DNA of 8,977 nt, taken from assembly GCA_021836665.1 (NCBI GenBank), contig JAKBHQ010000232.1, positions 1 to 8,977 of the forward strand, read 5' to 3'. Made by a program: the position numbers and the translations under genes. The notes beneath the pieces were generated by a model. It searched no databases, was not told the DNA's origin, and saw nothing but the letters and a program-made list of their open reading frames with translations. Origin of the DNA: Thermoplasmata archaeon (lineage in GTDB: Bacteria > Actinomycetota > Acidimicrobiia > Acidimicrobiales > Acidimicrobiaceae). Below are positions 1 to 6,047 of this stretch, piece by piece. Every line of letters starts with the position of its first letter. Positions within the stretch are counted from its first letter, which is position 1.

Positions 1-2
1 AT

Positions 3-290
3 GGAGAACTGCGAAAGGCCGCCCGGCACAGTTTTGCTGGGGACCGCTCCTTTGATCGCGAAGTTACTGGCGCCACCGGCCCCGTCGCTAGTTTTGGCGG
101 AGTAACGCAGCCCCAACAAGGCGGTGGTTTGATGCCTCCGGCATCTGTCCATGACGGTAACACGGCTGGATTACCAGCCGCCCGAGAGACCCGAACACGA
201 GGTCTCGTGGTCTGCGAGATAATCGCTGATACTGTGGGGAATGGCCTTTTGGGTCACGAGAAGTGCGGAACGACAGCACGAAAGTGCTAG
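3..290 (+). CDS. Possible 3' end of a gene entering from the left edge (unknown product)
   Basis: This frame is open from the window edge to a TAG at 288-290, giving 95 codons with no visible start. Many of its codons begin with G, which is typical of real coding frames, and an uninterrupted run of 95 codons is unlikely (though not impossible) by chance at this GC. The peptide is rich in Gly, Ala, Thr and Arg, with a low-complexity GGG/PQQ stretch in the middle, and ends in ARKC. I recognise no domain. Its stop codon overlaps the stop of the convergent lipoprotein gene within the tetranucleotide CTAG (287-290), a compact arrangement that gives mild support. It could equally be non-coding. The ATG at position 1 is in another frame that stops at 105 and is probably chance. 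Confidence 0.35.
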   Translation, partial: GELRKAARHSFAGDRSFDREVTGATGPVASFGGVTQPQQGGGLMPPASVHDGNTAGLPAARETRTRGLVVCEIIADTVGNGLLGHEKCGTTARKC

Positions 291-715
291 TGCGGACTAT
301 TGAAAGCGTAAATAAAGGGCCTGTTGCAGTCGCCATTGTCCGTTCCAAAGGTGACTCCGAGAGTCTCTGGCCGGTCAATAAGGACGATGCCCAATGATCC
401 TGTCGCACCGAACATGTGCGGAACGTTGTCGTACCGGAGTTTCCGATGTGCTTGTCGAAGCACGGCGACCCAACTGCGTTCCAAGCTCTGGCAGGACTGG
501 CTACTGGCGAACTGTCGTACTACCTCCTCAAAGGTCGTCGTCGTAAATCCGGGCCCGTGCTGCGTACTCTGAACCTGACGAACAAACATTACCCCTGTGG
601 GCACGGGTAAGGCGGCGGCGTCAGCGGCTAACTCAGTGAAGGTCCTCGGATGGCTGACGCTGCTGCAGCCGGCAATGACGAAACCCATCAACAGCATCGG
701 GATCACCCGGCGCAC
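287..715 (-). CDS. Uncharacterised secreted lipoprotein
   Basis: This encodes a 142-residue protein predicted to be exported and anchored to the outer face of the cytoplasmic membrane by a lipidated cysteine. From the GTG at 715 the N-terminus reads M-RRV, then a hydrophobic stretch, then the lipobox VIAG-C with Cys17, so the n-region, h-region and lipobox have textbook proportions. The mature part holds two more cysteines (about residues 75 and 130) that could form a disulfide, a GPGFTTTTFEEV segment near residue 55, and a C-terminal half ending GVTFGTDNGDCNRPFIYAF that looks like a conserved structured tail. Alternative starts are the ATG at 823 (36 more residues, an implausibly long leader) and the ATG at 697 (no positive n-region). 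No good Shine-Dalgarno precedes any of them. I cannot assign a function. It resembles hypothetical actinobacterial lipoproteins only in general style, and is unrelated to the SRP/ribosome genes downstream on the other strand. Confidence 0.65.
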   Translation of the reverse strand: MRRVIPMLLMGFVIAGCSSVSHPRTFTELAADAAALPVPTGVMFVRQVQSTQHGPGFTTTTFEEVVRQFASSQSCQSLERSWVAVLRQAHRKLRYDNVPHMFGATGSLGIVLIDRPETLGVTFGTDNGDCNRPFIYAFNSPH

Positions 716-827
716 GGTTTGCCATGATGCGAGACTCTCGTGCCCGACACTTTTCAGGGCGAGGTATGGCCGTCGGTGCGGGGGGATGGTCGCCGCCCTG
801 GAACTTGATCTTAACACTTTCATGGCT

Positions 828-1085
828 TCATTTGCAGCCCGGTTCCTCTGGCGCCTGCTCCAGTCGAAGATAGCGGTACAGCGTGCGGGTTTCGAGGACC
901 CATCCACCCAGCTCAGGCTACCATCCGGTATCCGTGGACGAGGCCACCCAGACGATCAGTTCTTCGTAGCCTGGCGAGGGTGACTTCTCCGAGGACGACC
1001 ACCCGGTCGTGGCACTCGCACTGCAAGGTCCGATCACCACCCACAGATCGCTTTGGCCCGGGAGTGTTTGCCCTGGGCTCTTCAC
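828..1085 (-). pseudogene. Possible decayed ORF upstream of the lipoprotein gene
   Basis: On the minus strand, protein-like sequence is split over two frames. One frame runs from a GTG at 1085 to a TAG at 920-918 and reads GYEELIVWVASSTDTGW just before the stop. It continues in the same frame after the stop with ELGGWVLETRTLYRYLRLEQ and ends at a TGA at 830-828. The frame offset by one base (GTG 1044 to TGA 913) reads CECHDRVVVLGEVTLARL. Joining the second to the first needs one frameshift near 965-980 plus read-through of the TAG, which looks like a gene with two lesions. A strong ribosome-binding-like AAGGAGG lies at 1120-1114, but no start codon follows at normal spacing. The remnant points the same way as the lipoprotein gene and ends about 110 bases before its chosen start. 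I recognise no family. It could be chance, since alternative frames of GC-rich DNA often look protein-like. Confidence 0.3.
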
Positions 1086-1149
1086 GATCTTGATACGCTC
1101 AGCCGCTGCTAAACCTCCTTCGCAGCGTAAAGTACTCCAAACGAATCAG

Positions 1150-1177
1150 TTGACTGTCGAATTCTGTCACTTAATTT
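1150..1177 (+). promoter_or_regulatory. Weak candidate sigma-70-like promoter
   Basis: TTGACT, a 16-base spacer and TAATTT fit a housekeeping promoter loosely: five of six matches at -35, only the TAnnnT core at -10. A second -10-like element, TATGCT, lies at 1183-1188. It faces ftsY about 320 bases away, with only doubtful small ORFs between. The spacing and the -10 sequence are the same as in the candidate in front of ffh. Confidence 0.22.
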
Positions 1178-1287
1178 TGTCGTATGCTACACCGTTATGT
1201 CAGCTGAAAAGAGGCTGCGTCAACGGTTTGCGACGATCCTGACCCAACCATGTCGAACCAGTTTGCACGGGTAGGCCCGATTAAAAG

Positions 1288-1410
1288 ATGCTGCTCTTTT
1301 TCGGCAAGGCAATGAGAAAAATCTGGCGGTTGCCGAAGATGATCACCACTTTTGAAGTTGAATCGCCCTTTGTGCTGTGGGCTACCCTGGTGGTTCTGAC
1401 ATTGCTATAG
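1288..1410 (+). CDS. Doubtful 40-residue membrane peptide
   Basis: An ATG at 1288 opens a frame of 40 codons ending with TAG at 1408-1410; a second in-frame ATG lies at 1312. The peptide starts with a short hydrophobic MLLFF, has a basic middle (RKIWRLPK) and ends with a 13-residue hydrophobic stretch, FVLWATLVVLTLL, right up to the stop. It could be a small membrane protein with a C-terminal anchor, but there is no convincing ribosome-binding site (AAGG at 1306-1309 is too close to the second ATG). Short ORFs of this size occur by chance, so it is listed mainly because nothing else explains the stretch before ftsY. Confidence 0.15.
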   Translation: MLLFFGKAMRKIWRLPKMITTFEVESPFVLWATLVVLTLL

Positions 1411-1499
1411 CAGCTATTCTGACTTCGGCGACGTCGATGGATGGCTAATCTCAATCCGTAAGGGCCGAGCCCATTGTGGGCTTCTATTCTGGATGGATA

Positions 1500-2645
1500 A
1501 TGCACCTTTTGTTTCTAGTACTCGTATATCTAGCCGCCGTCCTCGTCGTTGCCGCCGGAGGCGTATACATCTCTCGCCAGCGCAGGTCAAGGCTTTCGAC
1601 TTCGTCAAAGAAGGTACTGTCGGCTCCGCCTGGAGTAGCGACGAGGCCCCCCGACACGACCCAGCCAACGATTGAGGTCGATCTAAAGCCTGGGCAAATC
1701 GAAGGCTCGGCATTCGATGCTTCACCAAAAACAGAAGAAAAAGAGGCTCCAAAGTCTTTATCGGCGGGTTTGTCCAGGACCAGGGGAGTAATCGGTGCAG
1801 CGCTATCGAGGATGAAGCTGAGGGGTGGCCTGTCTGAGGAGTTCTGGAGTGAACTCGAAGAGACTTTAATCCTAGGCGATCTCGGACTTGAAATTTCTCG
1901 CGACCTCACGTCAAAGACGCGAGATGCATTTCGCCAGACTGGCCTTAACTCGTCCGTCGAGGCGATCGACCTACTTCGACGCCAGATGCTGGCGGACCTA
2001 GTTGGCAAAGACAGATCACTCGGCCTTTTGGGTGAGGCTCCAAATTTGATTCTTCTCGTCGGGGTCAATGGGGTAGGCAAAACGACGACAATTGGGAAAC
2101 TAGCGAACTACCTAGCAAACAATGGTTCTTCGGTTATTCTGGCTGCCGGTGATACTTTTAGAGCCGCAGCGTCGGAACAGCTTGAGCAGTGGGCGAACGC
2201 CGCCGAGGTTGAGATCGTAAAGGGTAACTCTGGAGGCGACCCAGCATCGGTGATTTTCGATGCAGCGTCTCGCGCAAAAGCCATCGGTGCCGACGTAGTC
2301 ATTGCTGACACCGCAGGGAGACTACAGACTAGTTCCAACTTGATGGGAGAGTTAGCCAAGATACACCGGGTCGCCCAGAAGGCACCAGGGACTTTGAGTG
2401 AAGTTCTTTTGGTGATAGACGCGACGACGGGACAGAATGGACTTTCTCAGGCCAAGTCTTTTTCCGACGCCGCCCACACCACTGGTGTCGTCCTCACTAA
2501 GCTCGACGGCTCCGCAAAAGGTGGTATAGCCTTTGCCATCGAGAGGGAACTAGGCATCCCGATCAAATTTGTCGGCACGGGTGAAAAAATAGGAGATCTC
2601 GTCCCCTTCGACCCCGAGACATTCGTAGATGAAGTCTGTGGTTAG
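1500..2645 (+). CDS. ftsY: Signal recognition particle receptor FtsY
   Basis: FtsY is the membrane-bound SRP receptor GTPase. It pairs with Ffh in a twinned-GTPase complex and hands translating ribosomes to the SecYEG translocon. The 381-residue product begins with one hydrophobic helix (about residues 2-23) followed by RQRR, then a flexible linker to about 90, as in actinobacterial FtsY, which lacks the long acidic A domain of E. coli. The N domain (about 90-175) is followed by the G domain: P-loop GVNGVGKTT at 188-196, DTFRAAA at 218-224, DTAGR at 270-274, TKLDGSAKGG at 333-342 and the closing KFVGTGEK/DLVPFD. All GTPase motifs are intact. I prefer the ATG at 1500 because it puts the helix at the very N-terminus; an in-frame GTG at 1476 would add eight residues (MGFYSGWI). 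No strong Shine-Dalgarno precedes either, but TATTCT at 1485-1490 could be a -10 box giving a nearly leaderless message. Ffh follows after 86 bases. Confidence 0.95.
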   Translation: MHLLFLVLVYLAAVLVVAAGGVYISRQRRSRLSTSSKKVLSAPPGVATRPPDTTQPTIEVDLKPGQIEGSAFDASPKTEEKEAPKSLSAGLSRTRGVIGAALSRMKLRGGLSEEFWSELEETLILGDLGLEISRDLTSKTRDAFRQTGLNSSVEAIDLLRRQMLADLVGKDRSLGLLGEAPNLILLVGVNGVGKTTTIGKLANYLANNGSSVILAAGDTFRAAASEQLEQWANAAEVEIVKGNSGGDPASVIFDAASRAKAIGADVVIADTAGRLQTSSNLMGELAKIHRVAQKAPGTLSEVLLVIDATTGQNGLSQAKSFSDAAHTTGVVLTKLDGSAKGGIAFAIERELGIPIKFVGTGEKIGDLVPFDPETFVDEVCG

Positions 2646-2667
2646 CCTCAATCGGCCAGATATAGAG

Positions 2668-2695
2668 TTGACCTTTCCCGGGGGCCTTTTAATTT
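2668..2695 (+). promoter_or_regulatory. Candidate promoter for ffh
   Basis: In the 86-base gap between ftsY and ffh, TTGACC (2668-2673) is followed by 16 bases and TAATTT (2690-2695). The -35 matches five of six consensus bases; the -10 keeps only the TAnnnT core. It would start transcription around 2702, leaving about 30 bases of leader that include the ffh ribosome-binding site AGGGAG (2721-2726). The GC-rich spacer CCCGGGGGCC is unusual. The ftsY transcript may also simply read through. Confidence 0.35.
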
Positions 2696-2731
2696 CAATC
2701 ACTTACGTTGGTAGAGCTATAGGGAGTTTGA

Positions 2732-4081
2732 ATGTTTGACGGACTTGGTAACAGGCTCGATACCGTACTGAACCGCATCAAGGGAAAATCGCGACTCACG
2801 CAGGCCGATGTGGACGCTGCCCTTGTCGAGATAAGGGCAGCCCTGCTCGAAGCCGACGTAGCACTTAGTGTTACCAATAACTTTGTTGAGCGAATCCGGT
2901 CTGTAGCGGTAGGGGCTGCGGCTTCGAGATCCTTGACGCCGGGACAGCAGATAGTCAAGGCGGTCGATGCTGAATTAGTGCGAGTCCTAGGCGGAGAGTC
3001 GCTCAAGATCAGTTACGCTTCGAAACCCCCGACAGTCTTTCTTTTAGCGGGCCTCCAAGGAGCTGGAAAGACTACGACGGCGGCAAAGCTAGCCCTCCAC
3101 TTCAGGAGGAATGGTAGGAGTCCGCTGCTCGTCGCTGCTGACCTCCAACGCCCCGCCGCCGTGGAGCAGTTAAAGACACTCGGCGATCGAGCATCGGTTC
3201 CCGTCTTCTCTACACCGACAGATCCCGTTTCTGTTGCAAAAGCAGGAATCGAGGAGGCTCGGAGGGTCGGGAGAGACATCGTCATTATTGACACGGCGGG
3301 CCGGCTGGCTATCGATGAGAGTCTGATGGCAGAGATATCTTCGATCTCTAAAGCCGTACAACCGAACTACACCTTCTTGGTGATAGACGCGATGATTGGC
3401 CAGGACGCTGTCAATACCGCTAAGGCATTCAATGACACCCTCTCGCTCGACGGCGTCATAATGACCAAACTCGATGGAGATGCTCGGGGAGGCGCTGCAC
3501 TATCGGTCAAGGAGATCGTTGGGAAGCCGATCGCCTTCGGATCTACTGGCGAGAAGCTGGAAGACTTTGACACCTTCTATCCCGAACGTATGGCCAGCCG
3601 AATCCTCGGGATGGGGGACGTGCTAACCCTCATAGAGCAGGCGGAGCGGACCCTCGATGAGGAGGTGACAAAAAAGGGCGCTTCCCGGATGATCGAAGGC
3701 CGTTTCGACCTCGACGACTTTTTAGAGCAACTGCGGCAGGTTAAGAAGATGGGTCCATTGAAGGGGATAATGGGGATGCTTCCTGGAGTACCCAAAGAGT
3801 TGAAGGATGTCGATATTGACGACAGGGAGATCAACAGGATCGAGGCGATAATATCATCGATGACCATCGATGAGCGGCGCAATCCAAAGCTCATAGACGG
3901 TTCGAGACGCCAGAGGATCGCCTCTGGGTCTGGGGTTCAGACCCACCAAGTGACCGGACTGCTCAAACAGTTCACCGAGATGCAGAAGATGATGAAGCAG
4001 ATGGGAATCGGCCCTTCCTCCGCCACTAGGAGGCATAAGACAAAGTCAAATGCCCGTAAAGGTAGAAGGAATAAACGTTAG
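2732..4081 (+). CDS. ffh: Signal recognition particle protein Ffh (SRP54)
   Basis: Ffh is the SRP GTPase. With 4.5S RNA it binds signal sequences as they leave the ribosome and docks with FtsY. The 449-residue product has the usual layout: N domain (about 1-95); G domain with P-loop GLQGAGKTT at 107-115, AADLQRPAAVEQL around 135-147, DTAGR at 187-191 and TKLDGDARGG at 245-254; and a methionine-rich M domain from about 300. The M domain carries the SRP-RNA-binding helix-turn-helix signature SRRQRIASGSG (391-401) and the Met-rich LLKQFTEMQKMMKQMGIG (410-427), which lines the signal-peptide groove. A basic tail (RRHKTKSNARKGRRNKR) closes the protein. The ATG at 2732 has AGGGAG five bases upstream. 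Length and motifs are normal for the family and nothing is missing. The 4.5S RNA gene is not visible in this window. Confidence 0.97.
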   Translation: MFDGLGNRLDTVLNRIKGKSRLTQADVDAALVEIRAALLEADVALSVTNNFVERIRSVAVGAAASRSLTPGQQIVKAVDAELVRVLGGESLKISYASKPPTVFLLAGLQGAGKTTTAAKLALHFRRNGRSPLLVAADLQRPAAVEQLKTLGDRASVPVFSTPTDPVSVAKAGIEEARRVGRDIVIIDTAGRLAIDESLMAEISSISKAVQPNYTFLVIDAMIGQDAVNTAKAFNDTLSLDGVIMTKLDGDARGGAALSVKEIVGKPIAFGSTGEKLEDFDTFYPERMASRILGMGDVLTLIEQAERTLDEEVTKKGASRMIEGRFDLDDFLEQLRQVKKMGPLKGIMGMLPGVPKELKDVDIDDREINRIEAIISSMTIDERRNPKLIDGSRRQRIASGSGVQTHQVTGLLKQFTEMQKMMKQMGIGPSSATRRHKTKSNARKGRRNKR

Positions 4082-4196
4082 GCAGGGTAGAACTTATTTA
4101 ACGTTAGACTGGCTCTGCTCAAGTTGGGGACGTGTGCCCCTGCGTAAGGATTTCATTTTCGGCGTTGGCCGACGGCAAAAGTAGCGAGGTAAGTAA
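4082..4196 (+). promoter_or_regulatory. rpsP operon leader with small hairpins
   Basis: This 115-base gap is the longest inside the ffh-rplS block. It contains GGGG-7-CCCC (4126-4140) and a perfect 5-bp stem TCGGC-GTTG-GCCGA (4159-4172), ending about 25 bases before the S16 start. The ribosome-binding site GAGG is at 4186-4189. The stems may be attenuation, pausing or autoregulation elements, or may be chance. There is no U-tract after either stem that would make a standard terminator. An A/T-rich stretch at 4091-4105 (AACTTATTTAACGTT) could contain a promoter, but I cannot place a -35/-10 pair with confidence. Confidence 0.3.
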
Positions 4197-4466
4197 GTGG
4201 CAGTTAAGCTTCGTCTAGTACGGACGGGTAAGAAGAAGCAGCCTTCGTATCGGGTAATTGCGGCTGAGGCGACGTCGCCTCGCGACGGTAGGTTTATCGA
4301 AGTGATAGGTCATTACTCTCCTCGCTCTGAGCCCTCAGTGGTACAGATCGATAATGACAAGGCTCTTAAGTGGCTGAAGAACGGTGCTCAGCCCACGGAG
4401 ACAGTACAAAAATTGCTGGTTATATCGGGCGCCTGGGCAGAATTCAAGCCTGCAAGCAAGGGTTAG
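4197..4466 (+). CDS. rpsP: 30S ribosomal protein S16
   Basis: S16 is an early-binding protein of the 30S subunit that contacts 16S rRNA and stabilises its body. The 89-residue product carries the family pattern throughout: MAVKLRLVRTGKKKQPSYRVIAAE at the N-terminus, SPRDGRFIEVIGHYSP in the middle (about 27-42) and ALKWLKNGAQPTETVQKLL near the C-terminus. The length is typical. The start is a GTG with GAGG seven bases upstream. It heads the tight cluster rpsP-khpA-rimM-trmD-rplS; its TAG is only two bases from the khpA ATG, so the two are almost certainly translationally coupled. Confidence 0.97.
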   Translation: MAVKLRLVRTGKKKQPSYRVIAAEATSPRDGRFIEVIGHYSPRSEPSVVQIDNDKALKWLKNGAQPTETVQKLLVISGAWAEFKPASKG

Positions 4467-4468
4467 AG

Positions 4469-4753
4469 ATGTCGGACGAACAGGATTTCAATACCGTAGA
4501 GCCAGAGCCGACGCAGGCGATTAACCTCTTGACCTACCTGGGCCATTCTATGGTTTCTTCGAATGAAGAGGTCGAGGTAGAGTGGACTCGTTCCGGTAAT
4601 GCCGTGAAGTTCACGGTGTATGTCCCTTCGGCGGATATGGGCAAGGTCATTGGCAAGGGCGGACGGATAGCAAACGCTATAAGGACCCTTGTGCGAGTAG
4701 CCGGAGCAAAAGACGGAGTCGAAACCTCGGTCGAGTTCTCCGAAGCGAGGTAA
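4469..4753 (+). CDS. khpA: KH-domain RNA-binding protein KhpA
   Basis: KhpA is a small RNA-binding protein that in Gram-positive bacteria works with KhpB and influences cell-size control and small-RNA regulation. Here the 94-residue product has a single KH domain with the RNA-gripping loop GKGG (62-65) inside MGKVIGKGGRIANAIRTLV, followed by a short strand region. The first ~20 residues (MSDEQDFNTVEPEPTQ) are an acidic extension, so the protein is somewhat longer than the usual 75-80 residues. I chose the ATG at 4469: AAGGG (4458-4462) lies six bases upstream and the start is two bases after the S16 stop. A longer in-frame reading from 4370 would overlap rpsP and adds unrelated sequence. Its position between rpsP and rimM is conserved in actinobacteria and Firmicutes. 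Confidence 0.92.
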   Translation: MSDEQDFNTVEPEPTQAINLLTYLGHSMVSSNEEVEVEWTRSGNAVKFTVYVPSADMGKVIGKGGRIANAIRTLVRVAGAKDGVETSVEFSEAR

Positions 4754-4779
4754 TTCTGCTGGATCGGGCCGAATCCAAG

Positions 4780-5250
4780 ATGCTGATTGAGGTGGCGAGG
4801 ATTACGAAGCCACACGGGTTGGCTGGCGAGGTCCAGACGGTGGTCATCACCAATGTGCCCAATCGGCTCAAGACTGGCCTTCGGGTTGTTGCCAGACTCG
4901 CGTCTAATGAGATAGAACTGACCATTAGGAGCGTCAAAGGTACTGATGCGCACCCAATAATCGCCTTCGAGGAGGTCAGGGATCGTAACGAGGCGGAGAA
5001 GCTCCGAATGGCCAGATTGCTGGCTGAGGCCGAGAGCATCGAGGGAGAACTGCTCGTACACGAGCTAATTGGTGCGGTGGTTAGCGAGGAGTCTGGACGG
5101 GAATGGGGTACCGTCACAGAGGTGATAGCAAATCCAGCTTCCGATATCCTGGCGACCGATCTTGGGAAATTTATCCCTTTAGTTTTTGTAGTCAGCCTTA
5201 AGGAAAACAGGATAATCGTCGAACCCCCCGAGGGCCTCTTTGATCTTTAA
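4780..5250 (+). CDS. rimM: Ribosome maturation factor RimM
   Basis: RimM binds S19 and assists late maturation of the 30S head. The 156-residue product starts with the family motif EVARITKPHGLAGEVQ (about 4-19), the beginning of the N-terminal RimM beta-barrel. A PRC-barrel domain follows, from EGELLVHELIGAVV (about 88-101) to the C-terminal RIIVEPPEGLFDL. The length is normal, slightly short. The ATG at 4780 fits family N-termini but has no good Shine-Dalgarno. A clear GAGG at 4747-4750 sits just before ATT (4753) and CTG (4756), which are in the same frame and would add 8-9 residues. Initiation there, or coupling to the khpA stop at 4751-4753, is possible. Part of the rpsP-rplS operon. Confidence 0.93.
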   Translation: MLIEVARITKPHGLAGEVQTVVITNVPNRLKTGLRVVARLASNEIELTIRSVKGTDAHPIIAFEEVRDRNEAEKLRMARLLAEAESIEGELLVHELIGAVVSEESGREWGTVTEVIANPASDILATDLGKFIPLVFVVSLKENRIIVEPPEGLFDL

Positions 5251-5285
5251 AGATTTGCAGCCGAACCCACCTAGGAGTTGAGCGT

Positions 5286-6047
5286 TTGCGGATAGATGTC
5301 TTTAGCATCTTCCCCGACTTGATTAGGGGTTACTTCTCTCAGACAGTGGCGTCGAGGGCAATACGCTCTGGGGTCTTTGAGCTCAATGTAATCGATATTC
5401 GCACTAAGACCACTGATGTTCATCGCTCGGTAGACGACGCTCCATTTGGCGGGGGAGCGGGGATGCTGATGAAACCGGAGCCGATCTTCGCTGCCGTCGA
5501 AGATCAAGACCCACCGAGGCCGCTGTTTCTCCTTTCTCCCTCTGGTCGGAAGTTTGATCAAGGATTTGCCCGAGAACTGTCTTTGCTCGAAGGATTTTCG
5601 CTGATCTGTGGCAGGTATGAAGGATTTGACGCAAGAATTGAAGATGAGCTTGCAAACGGGGCGATCAGTATCGGAGATTACGTCCTTGCCGGTGGCGAAA
5701 TAGCGGCGATGGCGATCATCGAAGCGACGATACGGCTGCTTCCCGGAACCCTCGGAAATGCACAGTCGGTCGTGGATGAAAGTTTTTCCACTCCGCTGCT
5801 TGAATACCCGCAGTACACCCGTCCAGCTGACTTTAGGGGACTACAAGTTCCCGAGGTCCTCCTCGGGGGTAATCACAAGCTGATCCAGGAGTGGAGGAGG
5901 ACCATGTCGATAGTTAGGACCGTTCGACTTCGTCCCGACTTGATTGAAAAGCGAGGCGGACTCGAAGAAGCAGAGGCTGAACTGCTGACCAAGCACGGCT
6001 ATGCTTGGATGGTCGAAGTGCACACCAGGAGTCAAGAGGACAGATGA
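5286..6047 (+). CDS. trmD: tRNA (guanine-37-N1)-methyltransferase TrmD
   Basis: TrmD is a SPOUT-class methyltransferase that uses S-adenosylmethionine to make m1G at position 37 of tRNAs, preventing +1 frameshifting. The 253-residue product begins [12 protein letters not shown], and has [15 protein letters not shown] (53-67), [16 protein letters not shown] (106-121), and the trefoil-knot cofactor site [11 protein letters not shown] (128-138). Later come [18 protein letters not shown] (171-180) and [17 protein letters not shown], where the C-terminal tRNA-binding domain begins. The start is TTG, with AGGAG (5273-5277) eight bases upstream, and no better start restores the conserved N-terminus. 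The position matching the catalytic Asp169 of the E. coli enzyme (DSF) appears to be Glu165 (DESF) by my manual alignment. The stop overlaps the rplS start by four bases. Confidence 0.96.
   Translation: MRIDVFSIFPDLIRGYFSQTVASRAIRSGVFELNVIDIRTKTTDVHRSVDDAPFGGGAGMLMKPEPIFAAVEDQDPPRPLFLLSPSGRKFDQGFARELSLLEGFSLICGRYEGFDARIEDELANGAISIGDYVLAGGEIAAMAIIEATIRLLPGTLGNAQSVVDESFSTPLLEYPQYTRPADFRGLQVPEVLLGGNHKLIQEWRRTMSIVRTVRLRPDLIEKRGGLEEAEAELLTKHGYAWMVEVHTRSQEDR

Larger units (their letters stand above)
1086..1499. other. Intergenic region upstream of ftsY without a clear gene
   Basis: About 410 bases with no convincing coding region on either strand. Plus-strand signals are weak: TTGACT (1150-1155), 16 bases, TAATTT (1172-1177); and TATGCT (1183-1188) eight bases before a 25-codon ORF starting at the ATG at 1197 (MSAEKRLRQRF..., stop 1274). 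A 40-codon hydrophobic ORF at 1288-1410 is listed separately. The smc gene that often precedes ftsY in actinobacteria is not here, and I see no fragment of its ABC-type C-terminal motifs. Confidence 0.5.

Noticed and set aside
186..206. Perfect 6-bp inverted repeat GAGACC-9-GGTCTC
   Set aside because: No U-tract follows, it lies inside the frame open from the left edge, and a single 6-bp stem is expected by chance in GC-rich DNA.
716..907. 64-residue N-terminal extension of the lipoprotein
   Set aside because: It would bury the signal peptide and lipobox inside the protein; the added sequence is low-complexity Ser/Arg-rich.
324..983. Plus-strand frames (324-572, 416-610, 597-983) antisense to the lipoprotein gene
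   Set aside because: They are short, overlap each other, have no motifs, and lie opposite a gene with a convincing signal peptide.
1484..2080. 198-codon minus-strand frame antisense to ftsY
   Set aside because: FtsY has intact, unmistakable family motifs on plus; the antisense frame is Ser/Pro/Arg-rich with no recognisable domain.
4370..4468. N-terminal extension of khpA into rpsP
   Set aside because: The extra residues come from the out-of-frame 3' end of rpsP; the ATG at 4469 has a good ribosome-binding site and fits the family.
4534..5061. 175-codon minus-strand frame across khpA and rimM
   Set aside because: It lies antisense to two conserved genes and has no recognisable motifs; overlapping shadow frames are common in this composition.
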